Source: Cyanobacteria bacterium SZAS-4 | Lineage (GTDB): Bacteria > Cyanobacteriota > Vampirovibrionia > Obscuribacterales > Obscuribacteraceae | Length of the DNA stretch: 64,000 nucleotides | NCBI GenBank assembly: GCA_018266255.1 | Contig: JAFEAT010000020.1 | Location: 248,001-312,000 of the forward strand | Direction: 5' to 3' | In this document: positions 24,005 through 32,005 of the stretch, in pieces | Layout: every line of letters begins with the position of its first letter | Position numbering within the stretch: the stretch's first letter is position 1 | The notes under the pieces: generated by a model | What the model was told of the DNA's origin: nothing | Database searches by the model: none | Seen by the model: only the letters and a program-made list of their open reading frames with translations | Position numbers and translations under genes: made by a program

Positions 24005-25642
24005 TTAATAGTGCCCCTGTCCAGCTTTTGCATCGGATCTGTTTCTTTCGTAATCGTATTTCTTAGACTCAATTTGACTCATGTTGATAAAGTCATATAG
24101 TGGACCAGCTTTGGTCACCGTTGCTTTTCCGCTTGCGAAAGGTGCTGCGGCTGCAAATGTAATGGGGGACGCAAGGACTCCATTCGTATCAATAAATCTC
24201 CATAGTCCGTTTTGCATCACCAGACCAAATCCATTGGAAAAGTGCTGAACGAGATCGTAGTCTGGCTTAATTGCAACTTCTCCTTTGCCGTTTAAGAATC
24301 CACACTTATCGTCGATGACGAATGCAGCCATTCCGTCCCATAGCCAGGGTGAGGTCATGTCTGCCATTGCACCGTCGATCTTTGTGTTGAGAAGTTTTCC
24401 ATTGGAGTCGAAGACGTTCCATTTACCTGTATGAGTTTTGGTGGCAATGATGTCATCGTATCGCGAAATAAAATCGTAGTTCGCTTCAATGATGTAGTTG
24501 TTGTGCGCATCTACGAGTCCCCAGCGAAAATCCCTTTTCACGACAGCATGGCCTTTGTTGTATGAGGCGATGTCCTTGTGTTGAATGGGAATCAGAAGTT
24601 CGCCGGTATTGCTGATCAGACCGCATTTGCCATTTTGAAAGACTTTGAAATATTCATTGGAAGTTGTGTAAGGCACGGATTTATTGGTGTAGTTTCTGCC
24701 TCTGACAACATCTTTCGTGTCACTTATTGCTTCTATTCGGTCATAAATTGGTGGCACCACGAACTTACCAGTAGCGTCCATCAGTCCACACTTGTAATCT
24801 TTCCCGCTCATCTCGTAGAGGTCGCCGAATTGTCGAGGCGCTCCGGATGTACTGCTGGTGGCGATCGTCACTCCTTTCTTATTGATTAGCACGCCGTGCC
24901 CATCAATCGCGACAGGAGCAACTCCATTTTCGAATTGACCGGCGTCATGGTAAGCCGGCGCTAGCACTGTTTCTCCCTGTCTGTTGATATACGCCCACTT
25001 CTCGAATTCGTTTTTTGCGACAGTTCCATGAATGCTTTCTTTTCGGAATTTTACAGCGGCAAGTCCGTCGTGAAAGTCTCCGGCCATGCTATAGACCGCG
25101 GGTAGTACAACAGTTCCTTTTTCGTCCACAAATCCGACGGCATCGCTGCTGTAATCTGTGATTTTTCGGAGACCTTCCGAGCTAGGCCAAGACGGATCTT
25201 GATACCTCAAATGGAGCGGTAGCTCACTCTTAGTCTCGCCTGCTGTGAACTTAAGACTCGGGTCGAGCGAACCGTCTTTTTCTATCAACCCGCGAAGATC
25301 AAAAGCAGAAAGACTGAGCACCGCAAGCGATAAGGTCAGGCAACAGCCAGTTATTAGGCGATGACGGACGATGCCTTTCGTTGTTCCACTCGGCATTCTG
25401 CTTGATGAATTCGATTTTTTGCCAGCGTCAATAGATCTTGGAGCGGTGAGGGAACTCGAGTTCGGGATCGGAACAGCGTTCTTTTGACTTTCAGAACGTG
25501 TAGAGGAAATCGTGCCACTGTTATTTGAAACGACGGCAGGGTTTGCGACTTCTGAGCTTGAATGTGGTTCAGCTGAGACAACTATCGATGAAGACGCCAC
25601 AACTAGTTCTGGCTGTTCTAACTTTTCGAGAAACTCGCTCAC
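24005..25642 (-). CDS. Single-pass membrane protein with WG repeats
   Basis: Residues 1-90 are Ser/Pro-rich and cytoplasmic in style; a helix at about 97-115 (LITGCCLTLSLAVLSLSAF) spans the membrane. Beyond it are at least six WG-type repeats of 35-45 residues, each with the form G-hydrophobic-hydrophobic-D/N-x-x-G-x-hydrophobic-P-x-x-Y (AYINRQGETVLAPAYHD, GLMDATGKFVVPPIYDR, GLISNTGELLIPIQHKD, GFLNGKGEVAIKPDYDL, RFIDTNGVLASP). WG repeats form propeller-like, presumably binding, structures. The gene opens the operon with two membrane kinases, so it may be their extracytoplasmic sensor; this is inference. GTG 25642 has GGCGG upstream. Confidence 0.85.
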   Translation of the reverse strand: MSEFLEKLEQPELVVASSSIVVSAEPHSSSEVANPAVVSNNSGTISSTRSESQKNAVPIPNSSSLTAPRSIDAGKKSNSSSRMPSGTTKGIVRHRLITGCCLTLSLAVLSLSAFDLRGLIEKDGSLDPSLKFTAGETKSELPLHLRYQDPSWPSSEGLRKITDYSSDAVGFVDEKGTVVLPAVYSMAGDFHDGLAAVKFRKESIHGTVAKNEFEKWAYINRQGETVLAPAYHDAGQFENGVAPVAIDGHGVLINKKGVTIATSSTSGAPRQFGDLYEMSGKDYKCGLMDATGKFVVPPIYDRIEAISDTKDVVRGRNYTNKSVPYTTSNEYFKVFQNGKCGLISNTGELLIPIQHKDIASYNKGHAVVKRDFRWGLVDAHNNYIIEANYDFISRYDDIIATKTHTGKWNVFDSNGKLLNTKIDGAMADMTSPWLWDGMAAFVIDDKCGFLNGKGEVAIKPDYDLVQHFSNGFGLVMQNGLWRFIDTNGVLASPITFAAAAPFASGKATVTKAGPLYDFINMSQIESKKYDYERNRSDAKAGQGHY

Positions 25643-25760
25643 TATGTCTGTCCGCCTACGTGATGCGCTCGTTCATGGATTATTCCCAATGGTAAAACTA
25701 CCCAACCTGCATTAAACCGCATGACAGTCCAGACAATGGCATTTTTGGACCATATGCGAG

Positions 25761-25786
25761 AACAATCAGTGTATTCACTGATTGTT
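25761..25786. other. Perfect 11-base-pair stem-loop
   Basis: AACAATCAGTG (25761-25771) pairs with CACTGATTGTT (25776-25786) around a four-base loop. It lies between a small minus-strand gene and the WG-repeat gene. No T run follows on either strand, so it may be an operator, an attenuating hairpin or a weak terminator. Just downstream (25849-25885) GCGGGGTGAATGGACGG occurs twice with one change. Confidence 0.6.
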
Positions 25787-25890
25787 GGATAGGGTTAGGA
25801 GGGCGGTGCGGTTTTAATGACCGCGGCGCGATATTAAATAACGGCGGCGCGGGGTGAATGGACGGAAGCACGCGGTGAATGGACGGCGGA

Positions 25891-26307
25891 CTAAGCGGAT
25901 TCGCGTTCCTGACGCCTCATTTCCTTGCGCCAGATCGTGAAAGAATCGGCAATTTTCTTTCCGCTGCTGTCGATTGCGGGTCCAATCAGCGCGCCATCCA
26001 GGCGATGTAGAAAGTCGTTTTCAAACCGGCTCAGCACTTTAGAAAAATTTTGGTTATTTAAAACAGCATCAACCGGGGCCCACTGTGTTTCTTCTACAAA
26101 CACCGAGTTTATCGCGTTGGCGCGCTGTTCAATAAATTCGTTGACCTGAGCTGCTTCTTCCAGGTTGAAGGAGTGCCCAACAAAGAAATAGTTAGGTCCA
26201 GGCCACGCATTTTGCTTCTTGTAGTGCGAAAAATCAGGCTGTGGTAGGCGGGCACGGCGTCTTTCTACTGGTTTTTCAGCGTTCTCGCTAGTCGCATTCT
26301 CGGACAT
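25891..26307 (-). CDS. Small soluble protein of unknown function
   Basis: The 138-residue product is hydrophilic with no signal or membrane segment. It opens with an acidic, then basic stretch (KPVERRRARLPQ), followed by an aromatic patch (NAWPGPNYFFVGHSF) and helical regions. AGGAAGG stands right before ATG 26307. No family recognised. It is divergent from the cysteine synthase gene with a 180-base gap. Confidence 0.68.
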   Translation of the reverse strand: MSENATSENAEKPVERRRARLPQPDFSHYKKQNAWPGPNYFFVGHSFNLEEAAQVNEFIEQRANAINSVFVEETQWAPVDAVLNNQNFSKVLSRFENDFLHRLDGALIGPAIDSSGKKIADSFTIWRKEMRRQERESA

Positions 26308-26489
26308 CGTTCCTTCCTCTACTGGCGCACAGGATGGATTGTATTAACTTACCGTTCGTCTTGCATTTAACAGAGATAAGATGTGAATCTCTCGAATATA
26401 TGGCGAGGGCACATCGATAACTGCGAAGTTGAGGCTTGGGGTGCCCTGGCATCTGTATACTTGCTTATCGCCCCCAGCATGGATTTACC

Positions 26490-27464
26490 GTGGACATACT
26501 GAATTCGATTGCAGAGGCAGTCGGCAATACGCCCCTGATTCGACTCGATCGAATCAACCAGGAAAAGCAACACACCCTCTTGGCCAAATGTGAGTTCATG
26601 AACCCGGGTGGTTCGGTGAAAGACCGAATCGCTTTTTACATGGTCGAGCAAGCTGAAAAATCGGGACAGCTCAAGCCTGGCCAACTGATAGTCGAAGCTA
26701 CAGGCGGTAACACTGGCATTGGATTAGCCCTCGCTGCAAAACTGACCGGTCATAAGTTAGTGACGGTAATGAGCGAAAAAGTCGGCAAAGAAAAAGTGCA
26801 CTTGATGCAAGTCCTTGGTGCTGAAACAGTTGTTGTACCCGTAGGTAAAGCAATTGACGATCCTGATCATTTCATCAATCAAGGAAGACGTATCGCTAAA
26901 GAGCGCGATGCGTGGTACGTGAATCAATTCAACAACAGCGACAACCTTGATGCACACTACAAATTCACCGGACCAGAAATTTGGAAACAAACGGATGGCA
27001 CCGTCGACGTGTTCGTTGCTGGTATCGGAACTGGTGGCACACTTTGTGGTGCAGGACGCTTTCTGAAAGAGCAAAAGCCTTCAGTCAAATTAGTATTAGC
27101 TGATCCGCTGGGTAGTATGTTGGCAGATTGGCACAATCGAACAGAGCCGCATCCCGCGCCATATCTGGTAGAAGGAATTGGTGGAGATTTCGTCGCAGGA
27201 AATGTGAATATGGACATGATCGATGCAGCAATTCACATTGACGATAAAACTTCAATTGAGACAGCGCATGACCTTTTGGAAAAGGAAGGCATCTTTGGAG
27301 GAAGTTCGTCTGGCTGTGTGGTCGCTGCTGCGATGCGATTTTGCCAGATGCACAAAGAGCAGCCGCTAACTGTTGTCGCTGTTCTGCCTGATACAGGACG
27401 GCTGTACATGGACACAATTTTTAGTGACGACTGGTTAGCTACTCGGCTCAAAACCGGCAAATAA
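26490..27464 (+). CDS. cysK: Cysteine synthase family, PLP-dependent
   Basis: O-acetylserine sulfhydrylase makes cysteine from O-acetylserine and sulfide. Visible are AEAVGNTPLIRLDRI, the PLP lysine in NPGGSVKDRIAFYM, the substrate loop EATGGNTGIGLALAA, the phosphate loop GIGTGGTLCGAGRFLKE and the C-terminal SSSGCVVAAAM. At 324 residues it fits CysK/CysM and the N-terminal part of cystathionine beta-synthase; no CBS domains follow. The start is GTG 26490, since the upstream in-frame extension (to 26436) does not look like protein of this family. A palindrome copy and the RNA repeats follow. CysK versus CysM or a beta-synthase function cannot be settled by eye. Confidence 0.92.
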   Translation: MDILNSIAEAVGNTPLIRLDRINQEKQHTLLAKCEFMNPGGSVKDRIAFYMVEQAEKSGQLKPGQLIVEATGGNTGIGLALAAKLTGHKLVTVMSEKVGKEKVHLMQVLGAETVVVPVGKAIDDPDHFINQGRRIAKERDAWYVNQFNNSDNLDAHYKFTGPEIWKQTDGTVDVFVAGIGTGGTLCGAGRFLKEQKPSVKLVLADPLGSMLADWHNRTEPHPAPYLVEGIGGDFVAGNVNMDMIDAAIHIDDKTSIETAHDLLEKEGIFGGSSSGCVVAAAMRFCQMHKEQPLTVVAVLPDTGRLYMDTIFSDDWLATRLKTGK

Positions 27465-27528
27465 GAGCAAGCAGACACGTCGTTGTCAAGTAAAGGCGCT
27501 TCGCCGCAAAGGGCAACAGGTGCTGTGA

Positions 27529-27550
27529 TTTTTGCCGATATCGGCAAAAA
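27529..27550. repeat. Perfect copy of the repeated palindrome
   Basis: T5-GCCGATATCGGC-A5 without mismatch, 64 bases past the cysK stop and ahead of the RNA repeat region. It stands alone here rather than in an array. Confidence 0.95.
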
Positions 27551-27692
27551 AGCAACTTTTCAAGGGTGTCAAAAAAACCTTTCAATCGTCGCAAAACGGA
27601 AAATATATGCCGATTGTATATATCATCGAAATTTCAACAAACCAGTCTGTGGGCCGAGCGCTTGTCATTTTACGCCCACTCTTGAAAGCACT

Positions 27693-27749
27693 ATGAATAG
27701 CCAATCTAAATCAGTCCAAAATTCATTTCTTAAATACACAGTGGGGTAG
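27693..27749 (+). CDS. Possible 18-residue peptide in repeat copy 1
   Basis: The frame reads MNSQSKSVQNSFLKYTVG and stops at 27747. A weak GAAAG lies seven bases upstream. The same frame is intact in copy 2 with one change (Val to Ala). The near-identity of the copies means conservation says little, so this is only a candidate. Confidence 0.25.
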   Translation: MNSQSKSVQNSFLKYTVG

Positions 27750-27783
27750 TGGAACATATTTTTCAGAGCGCTATACTAATTGC

Positions 27784-27996
27784 ATAACCGGTGAGCACCT
27801 CACTTAAATGTTGAGAGCTTTGAGCCGAGGGGCAATGCGGAAACGACAGGTCGGCGCTGACCAGAAACCGTAGCAGAGAGCCCGATGCACGTGACGGACT
27901 GACTGAAGCGAGCATAAATACTGAGTCCGATCGAAAGGACAGTCAGGCAGTAATTTAAACACCACCGCGAAGCGATTCGGGTGGTGTTTTTATTTT
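27784..27996 (+). ncRNA. Structured non-coding RNA, copy 1
   Basis: TATACT at 27772-27777 gives a transcript start near 27784; the -35 is weak. The RNA of about 210 bases contains nested stems GGGC(27830-27833)/GCCC(27880-27883), CGG(27838-27840)/CCG(27868-27870) and GGTC/GACC (27849-27862), then CTGACT(27899-27904)/AGTCAG(27941-27946) enclosing GTCC/GGAC, and ends in a strong terminator. It does not match tmRNA, RNase P, SRP, 6S RNA or riboswitch patterns that I know. It has no long ORF. Differences from copy 2 fall in loops or are compensated, as expected of a functional RNA. Function unknown. Confidence 0.72.
27959..27996 (+). terminator. Intrinsic terminator of RNA copy 1
   Basis: ACACCACC pairs with GGTGGTGT, then after one unpaired G the inner stem CGAA/TTCG closes on a GCGA tetraloop. 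TTTTATTTTT follows. Confidence 0.92.
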
Positions 27997-28335
27997 TGGG
28001 AGAGCATTTTGCTCAAGTTAAAACACCACCTCGTCGCCTTGGTGATGTCTAACTTTCGCGTAAACCCGATTGCTTTATTACTTGAGTGAGTCGAGCTGCT
28101 GTCCGACTCTTAGTTACCACTGTTTGGTGATTAAAACCGAATTCGGTGCATGCATTGCACCTGTCGGTTGCAGATACTTTGACAGGCTGCGGTTAAGGAA
28201 GAGTGAAGAGACGACAGATGTTTCTTTTGTTTTCGCGTATATGCGATTTGCTCACACTGAATATTCGAATCAATTTCGACTAACTGGGTTTGTGGGCCGA
28301 GCGCTTGTCATTTTACGCCCACTCTTGAAAGTACT

Positions 28336-28392
28336 ATGAATAGCCAATCTAAATCAGCCCAAAATTCATTTCTTAAATACACAGTGGGGTAG
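28336..28392 (+). CDS. Possible 18-residue peptide in repeat copy 2
   Basis: Reads MNSQSKSAQNSFLKYTVG, one residue different from copy 1. Only a weak ribosome site precedes it. Candidate only. Confidence 0.25.
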   Translation: MNSQSKSAQNSFLKYTVG

Positions 28393-28426
28393 TGGAACAT
28401 ATTTTTCAGAGCGCTATACTAATTAC

Positions 28427-28639
28427 ATAACCGGTGAGCACCTCACTTAAATGTTGAGAGCTTTGAGCCGAGGGGCAATGCGGAAACGACAGGTCGGCGC
28501 TGACCAGAAACCGTAGCAGAGAGCCCGATGCACGTGACGGACTGACTGAAGCGAGCATAAATACTGAGTCCCATCGAAAGGACAGTCAGGCAGTAGTTTG
28601 AATACCACCGCGAAGCAATTCGGGTGGTATTTTTATTGG
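28427..28639 (+). ncRNA. Structured non-coding RNA, copy 2
   Basis: The -10 box TATACT at 28415-28420 and all stems of copy 1 are kept. In the terminator the pair C27960-G27986 of copy 1 is T28603-A28629 here, so both sides changed together and the stem is preserved. Other changes are in the hairpin loop (GTCCgatcgaaaGGAC to GTCCcatcgaaaGGAC), in the linker, and at the start site (G to A). This supports selection for RNA structure in both copies. Confidence 0.72.
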
Positions 28640-29707
28640 TCTGTTTTAAATGGAGCAATAACGCTCATTCGTACTATTCGCGATCTACGTTCTGTTGCTA
28701 TTCAGAACTCGCTCTTCACTCCCACGACTTTGCGTGGTGCAATTGAGCGTTTAGGTTTTGTTCAAGCCGACCCAATCAGGTCACCTGCAACGGCTCAGGA
28801 TCTGATTCTCAGACATCGCGTTAAGGGATATCGGGCAGGTGATCTAGAGCGAAAGTACGCCTCACTTGATCTTGAAGAGGATTATTTGTACGCGTATGGT
28901 TTTTTACCAAGTGAAAACTGGCGTTGGCTCCATCCTCGAAAGACAGATAATTTGTCGGTATTAGAAAAAAAAGTGCTTAGCGTCATTCGCGAATTCGGTG
29001 CGATGCATCCACGGGATTTGGAAGAACATTGCGGAGTAGAGCGTGTGATCAATGCCTGGGGCGGCTATTCAAAAGCGACGACACACGCACTAGATCACCT
29101 GCATCATCGAGGACTATTAAGAGTAGTCAGGCGAGAAAAAGGAATACGAGTTTATGACGCAATTTCGCAGAGCAAATCTTCATTGTCTGCAGAAGAGCGA
29201 GGGAATGCGTTAGTAAATTTGATGGTCAATATTCTTGCACCAACTCCGTTCAAGAACATCCAGAGCACACGATTTTCCAAACCGGATACGTGTAATACAC
29301 GTGACACTCTTAAGCATCTGCTTCTGACTAAAAAGCTCAATTCTACAGAAGTTGAAGGTGTCCAATATCTTTTGCCCGCTCATATTTCCAGTGTGGATGA
29401 GCCACCATCTATCGTTAGATTTCTTGCTCCATTTGATCCTTTAGTTTGGGACAGGAAACGTTTCGAACTTTTTTGGAACTGGAGTTATCGATTCGAGGCT
29501 TACACGCCGATAGCCAAGAGAGTGCGTGGCTATTATGCTTTGCCGCTTCTCTGGAGAGACGATATCATCGGTTGGGCTAACGTTAGAGTTGTTAACGGCG
29601 CTATGGATGTGGATCTCGGGTTTGTCAGTAAACGACCTCGAGATGCTCTTTTCAAATCTGAACTGGAAAAAGAAATCGAACGAATGAAATATTTTTTGCG
29701 CCTTTAG
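28598..29707 (+). CDS. YcaQ-like winged-helix DNA glycosylase family protein
   Basis: The protein matches the YcaQ/AlkX (DUF1006, HTH_42) family, whose members unhook DNA interstrand crosslinks. Seen are LRSVAIQNSLFTPTTLRGAIERLGFVQADPIRSPATAQDLILRHR, the family's start, then DLEEDYLYAYGFLP, a winged-helix stretch with HPRDLEEHCG and a C-terminal FLAPFDPLVWDRKRFELFWNW and RVRGYYALPLLW. The start is unsettled: the only NTG codon is TTG 28598, just before the terminator stem of RNA copy 2. GGAG at 28652-28655 would instead fit a start near 28661-28667, where only rare codons (ACG, ATT) exist. The product is most likely about 345 residues. The beta-lactamase homologue follows after 15 bases. Confidence 0.82.
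   Translation: MNTTAKQFGWYFYWSVLNGAITLIRTIRDLRSVAIQNSLFTPTTLRGAIERLGFVQADPIRSPATAQDLILRHRVKGYRAGDLERKYASLDLEEDYLYAYGFLPSENWRWLHPRKTDNLSVLEKKVLSVIREFGAMHPRDLEEHCGVERVINAWGGYSKATTHALDHLHHRGLLRVVRREKGIRVYDAISQSKSSLSAEERGNALVNLMVNILAPTPFKNIQSTRFSKPDTCNTRDTLKHLLLTKKLNSTEVEGVQYLLPAHISSVDEPPSIVRFLAPFDPLVWDRKRFELFWNWSYRFEAYTPIAKRVRGYYALPLLWRDDIIGWANVRVVNGAMDVDLGFVSKRPRDALFKSELEKEIERMKYFLRL
28602..28634 (+). terminator. Intrinsic terminator of RNA copy 2
   Basis: ATACCACC pairs with GGTGGTAT around G-CGAA-GCAA-TTCG and is followed by TTTT. One pair is changed on both sides relative to copy 1. Confidence 0.9.
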
Positions 29708-29722
29708 CCATGGGAACGTAAA

Positions 29723-30547
29723 ATGCTCACATATGTCAGCGATGGTATCAAGCGAAACTTCTTTGGAGTGCTTGTTTTTATGTCTTTCCTTCTGCACTCA
29801 CAATCCGGGGCGATTGCGCTCGAAAGCTCTTTCACTGTCGAATCGATTAAGCCGTACTTTCATGGATACACAGCATCCATGGTTGTTTTGGATTTGAAGT
29901 CTGGCACGGTGTTTAAGTATAATCCGCAAATTTGTGATCAGCGTTTATCTCCCTGTTCTACATTCAAGATTTTCAATTCTCTGGCAGGGTTGGAGAGAGG
30001 CGTGGTGGCAGATGAAAATCAATACTTCAAGTGGGACGGCACCATAAACTCTCGCTCGGAATGCAATCGCGACCAAACGCTGCAGACTGCTGTCAGTAAC
30101 TCGGTCGTCTGGTGCTTTCAACAAGTGGCAGCAGGGGTAGGAGAAGAGCCGATGAAGGCGTTTCTCAAGGCTGAGCACTACGGAAATCAAGACATCTCAG
30201 GTGGTATCACTAAATTCTGGTTGGGCAACTCTCTAAAAATTTCAGCGAACGAACAAGTTGAGTTTCTAAAAGATTTGGTCACCGATAAACTATCGTTTTC
30301 TAAACGCTCCATGGCCATTGTGCGCGGTTTAATTCGATTGGAGAGCACAGATCACGGAGTTCTCTACGGCAAGACAGGTTCGGACATGGTAAACGGCAAG
30401 ACGACGCTGGGGTGGTTTGTCGGGTACGTTGTACATCCCGATCAAATTTATGTCTTCGCTGCCAATACACAGGCGGAAGATAAGGCAACAGGACTGCGCA
30501 CGAAAGAGATTGTCAGGCAGATTCTAATCGATAAGAAACTGCTGTAA
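29723..30547 (+). CDS. Class D (OXA-type) beta-lactamase homologue
   Basis: The class D motifs are all present: STFK with Ser79 and Lys82, SVV followed by Trp (127-130), YGN (153-155), Trp166 at the place that stabilises the carbamylated lysine, and KTG (217-219). Residues 13-32 form a signal peptide, so it acts outside the cytoplasm. At 274 residues it has the family length. It could hydrolyse beta-lactams or be a penicillin-binding sensor-like relative; chromosomal homologues in environmental bacteria are common. It lies 15 bases after the YcaQ-like gene and is probably co-transcribed. No mobile element flanks it. GGGA lies just before ATG 29723. Confidence 0.9.
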   Translation: MLTYVSDGIKRNFFGVLVFMSFLLHSQSGAIALESSFTVESIKPYFHGYTASMVVLDLKSGTVFKYNPQICDQRLSPCSTFKIFNSLAGLERGVVADENQYFKWDGTINSRSECNRDQTLQTAVSNSVVWCFQQVAAGVGEEPMKAFLKAEHYGNQDISGGITKFWLGNSLKISANEQVEFLKDLVTDKLSFSKRSMAIVRGLIRLESTDHGVLYGKTGSDMVNGKTTLGWFVGYVVHPDQIYVFAANTQAEDKATGLRTKEIVRQILIDKKLL

Positions 30548-30559
30548 ATCGTTGGCTAA

Positions 30560-31930
30560 TTACCCACCCTTTAAGTCTGTCTGAGTATCTTTTTGCAGCT
30601 TCTCAATGTCTCGTTGAACTGCTGGTTGAGCCAAAAGTTCGTCGATAAACTTCGAGACTACCGCCAAGTTCACTGTGAAATTTCCCACACCAGCTGTGTT
30701 GACGCCGATAACTTCACCTTTGTTGTTTACCAGCGGACCGCCGCTGTTACCGTGGTCGATTTTGGCAGTGTGTTGCAAATACAGTTTCGGTAGATCCGGA
30801 TTGCTTGGATCTTTCCCGCGCAATTTATCTGACGAAATCAAACCTTCTGATAGCGATCCGGTTACGCCCTTTGGACTTCCCAGCGCGTAGACTGGCTCTC
30901 CGACGGTGAGTGTGCCTACGTCGGTTCGCATCGGCAAAGTTTTTGCATTCGTTCCTGGCACGAATACTAGAGCAAGATCGTGCTCTTTGTCGAATGCGAT
31001 CGGCTTCTTGGTCAGTGCATATTTCGCTGGATTGTCTGTGATTTGAGCAGTGCCACCAAGATATCCTTCAGTCCCTAAATCAGTATCTGATACCACGTGG
31101 TAGTTCGTCACAACGACATCGGGACGAACAAAAAATCCGCTTCCAGTAGAAATTGTGGTGTATTTTTCGAAAGCGCCTGTAATCTTCCCTCTAAACTTGC
31201 CGCCTTCATCGATCAAAATTACGATGGGAGTTGTTCCTACTAGCTTTACGATTACAGGGATTTTTACTTTCGAGGTGACAATCACGCCTGCTGCCGTTTT
31301 CGATTTTTTGCCACCCTGCTGGCAGAAAACCGGTTTGTCATCGTCGTCGAGCACGGCGAGCACTGGACTATCAGGTGCGTATAAAGAAACAAGTTCCAAC
31401 TTCGGAATTACAACCTGATAGGCCTTGGTTTGAATTTGCAGAGTGACGATAGAGGGTCCGCATGTTTTGAAAATGTCGTGTGGACTCAGGGTTGACTTAG
31501 GCAACTCCGGCATACGAAATCCGGTGTTGGCCGTTGTGCCTGTCTTGCTGGTGTCTGCTGGTTTGAATGGGTTCGCCATCAAAACGAAAACGAGCGCACC
31601 GACCGCAAAGATCGAACCTACAAGGGCTGCGATTTTGACATTGTTGGAAATTGGTTTCTTTTCGGTGTAAACAATTGGCACCGTCTGTGGTGCTGCACTG
31701 GAATTGCTGGAGAGAATGTTTCCCCGATCCCCTTGATCCAAATTGCCGCGGTCACCGCCTGGCACTCGCGTGCTCTCTGGAGCTGCGGGCATTAGTGGAT
31801 TTCCAAACATGTCGTAACTTGCCGCTACTTGCGATGGCTTTGTGTTGCGCCCTTGATTGTCTTCTGGAGGTTGCCCTCGGTCTGACAATCTTTCACCATC
31901 TGAAGGTACATCTCCGCGGTCTTGCGACAT
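30560..31930 (-). CDS. Membrane-anchored HtrA/trypsin-like serine protease
   Basis: Residues 1-95 are a cytoplasmic, disordered region with four D-R-G triplets (4, 17, 60, 68). A helix at about 99-119 spans the membrane. The protease domain lies outside: His in VVVTNYHVVSD, Asp in DKEHDLALV, Ser396 in GNSGGPL. This is the S1C (DegP/HtrA) fold, but no PDZ domain follows, and an insert of about 90 residues precedes the His. AAGGAT stands before ATG 31930. It sits 75 bases after a kinase gene whose product also carries D-R-G repeats, so the two probably work in one pathway. Confidence 0.93.
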   Translation of the reverse strand: MSQDRGDVPSDGERLSDRGQPPEDNQGRNTKPSQVAASYDMFGNPLMPAAPESTRVPGGDRGNLDQGDRGNILSSNSSAAPQTVPIVYTEKKPISNNVKIAALVGSIFAVGALVFVLMANPFKPADTSKTGTTANTGFRMPELPKSTLSPHDIFKTCGPSIVTLQIQTKAYQVVIPKLELVSLYAPDSPVLAVLDDDDKPVFCQQGGKKSKTAAGVIVTSKVKIPVIVKLVGTTPIVILIDEGGKFRGKITGAFEKYTTISTGSGFFVRPDVVVTNYHVVSDTDLGTEGYLGGTAQITDNPAKYALTKKPIAFDKEHDLALVFVPGTNAKTLPMRTDVGTLTVGEPVYALGSPKGVTGSLSEGLISSDKLRGKDPSNPDLPKLYLQHTAKIDHGNSGGPLVNNKGEVIGVNTAGVGNFTVNLAVVSKFIDELLAQPAVQRDIEKLQKDTQTDLKGG

Positions 31931-32005
31931 TTTTCTATCCTTTTGGTGTGTGGCTCTAAATCTGCTCTTGCTGTTGCCTGAACCCTAACCGCTATCGCGA
32001 TGTTA

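Larger units (their letters stand above)
27648..27996 (+). repeat. Copy 1 of a 349-base direct repeat carrying an RNA gene
   Basis: This segment recurs at 28291-28639 with a constant offset of 643 bases, no gaps and about ten substitutions. Similarity fades upstream (AATTTC-ACAAACC against AATTTC-ACTAACT). Each copy holds a GTGGGC/GCCCAC hairpin, an 18-codon ORF, a -10 box TATACT, the RNA body and a terminator. The 294 bases between the copies show no gene, but at about 28022-28050 an ACACCACC...GGTGATGT stem looks like a decayed third terminator. Confidence 0.95.
28291..28639 (+). repeat. Copy 2 of the 349-base direct repeat
   Basis: Same order of elements as copy 1 at an offset of 643 bases. 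Its 3' end runs directly into the YcaQ-like reading frame: the first in-frame TTG of that frame (28598) lies just before the terminator stem. Confidence 0.95.

Noticed and set aside
18028..25642. NAD salvage pair and kinases as a prophage or defence island
   Set aside because: No integrase, capsid, nuclease or other defence gene is near; flanks are ordinary enzymes. Only the pairing itself recalls phages.
27784..28639. Duplicated RNA as tmRNA, RNase P, SRP, 6S RNA or a riboswitch
   Set aside because: None of the conserved elements that I know from these (GGAAAGTCC, the tRNA-like end, the GGAAG tetraloop region, the 6S bubble) is present, and neither copy is a 5' leader of a gene with a clear start. 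A search could still find a family.
29441..29797. Antisense frame across the YcaQ-like gene end and beta-lactamase start
   Set aside because: No ribosome site, no family features; a shadow of the two real genes.
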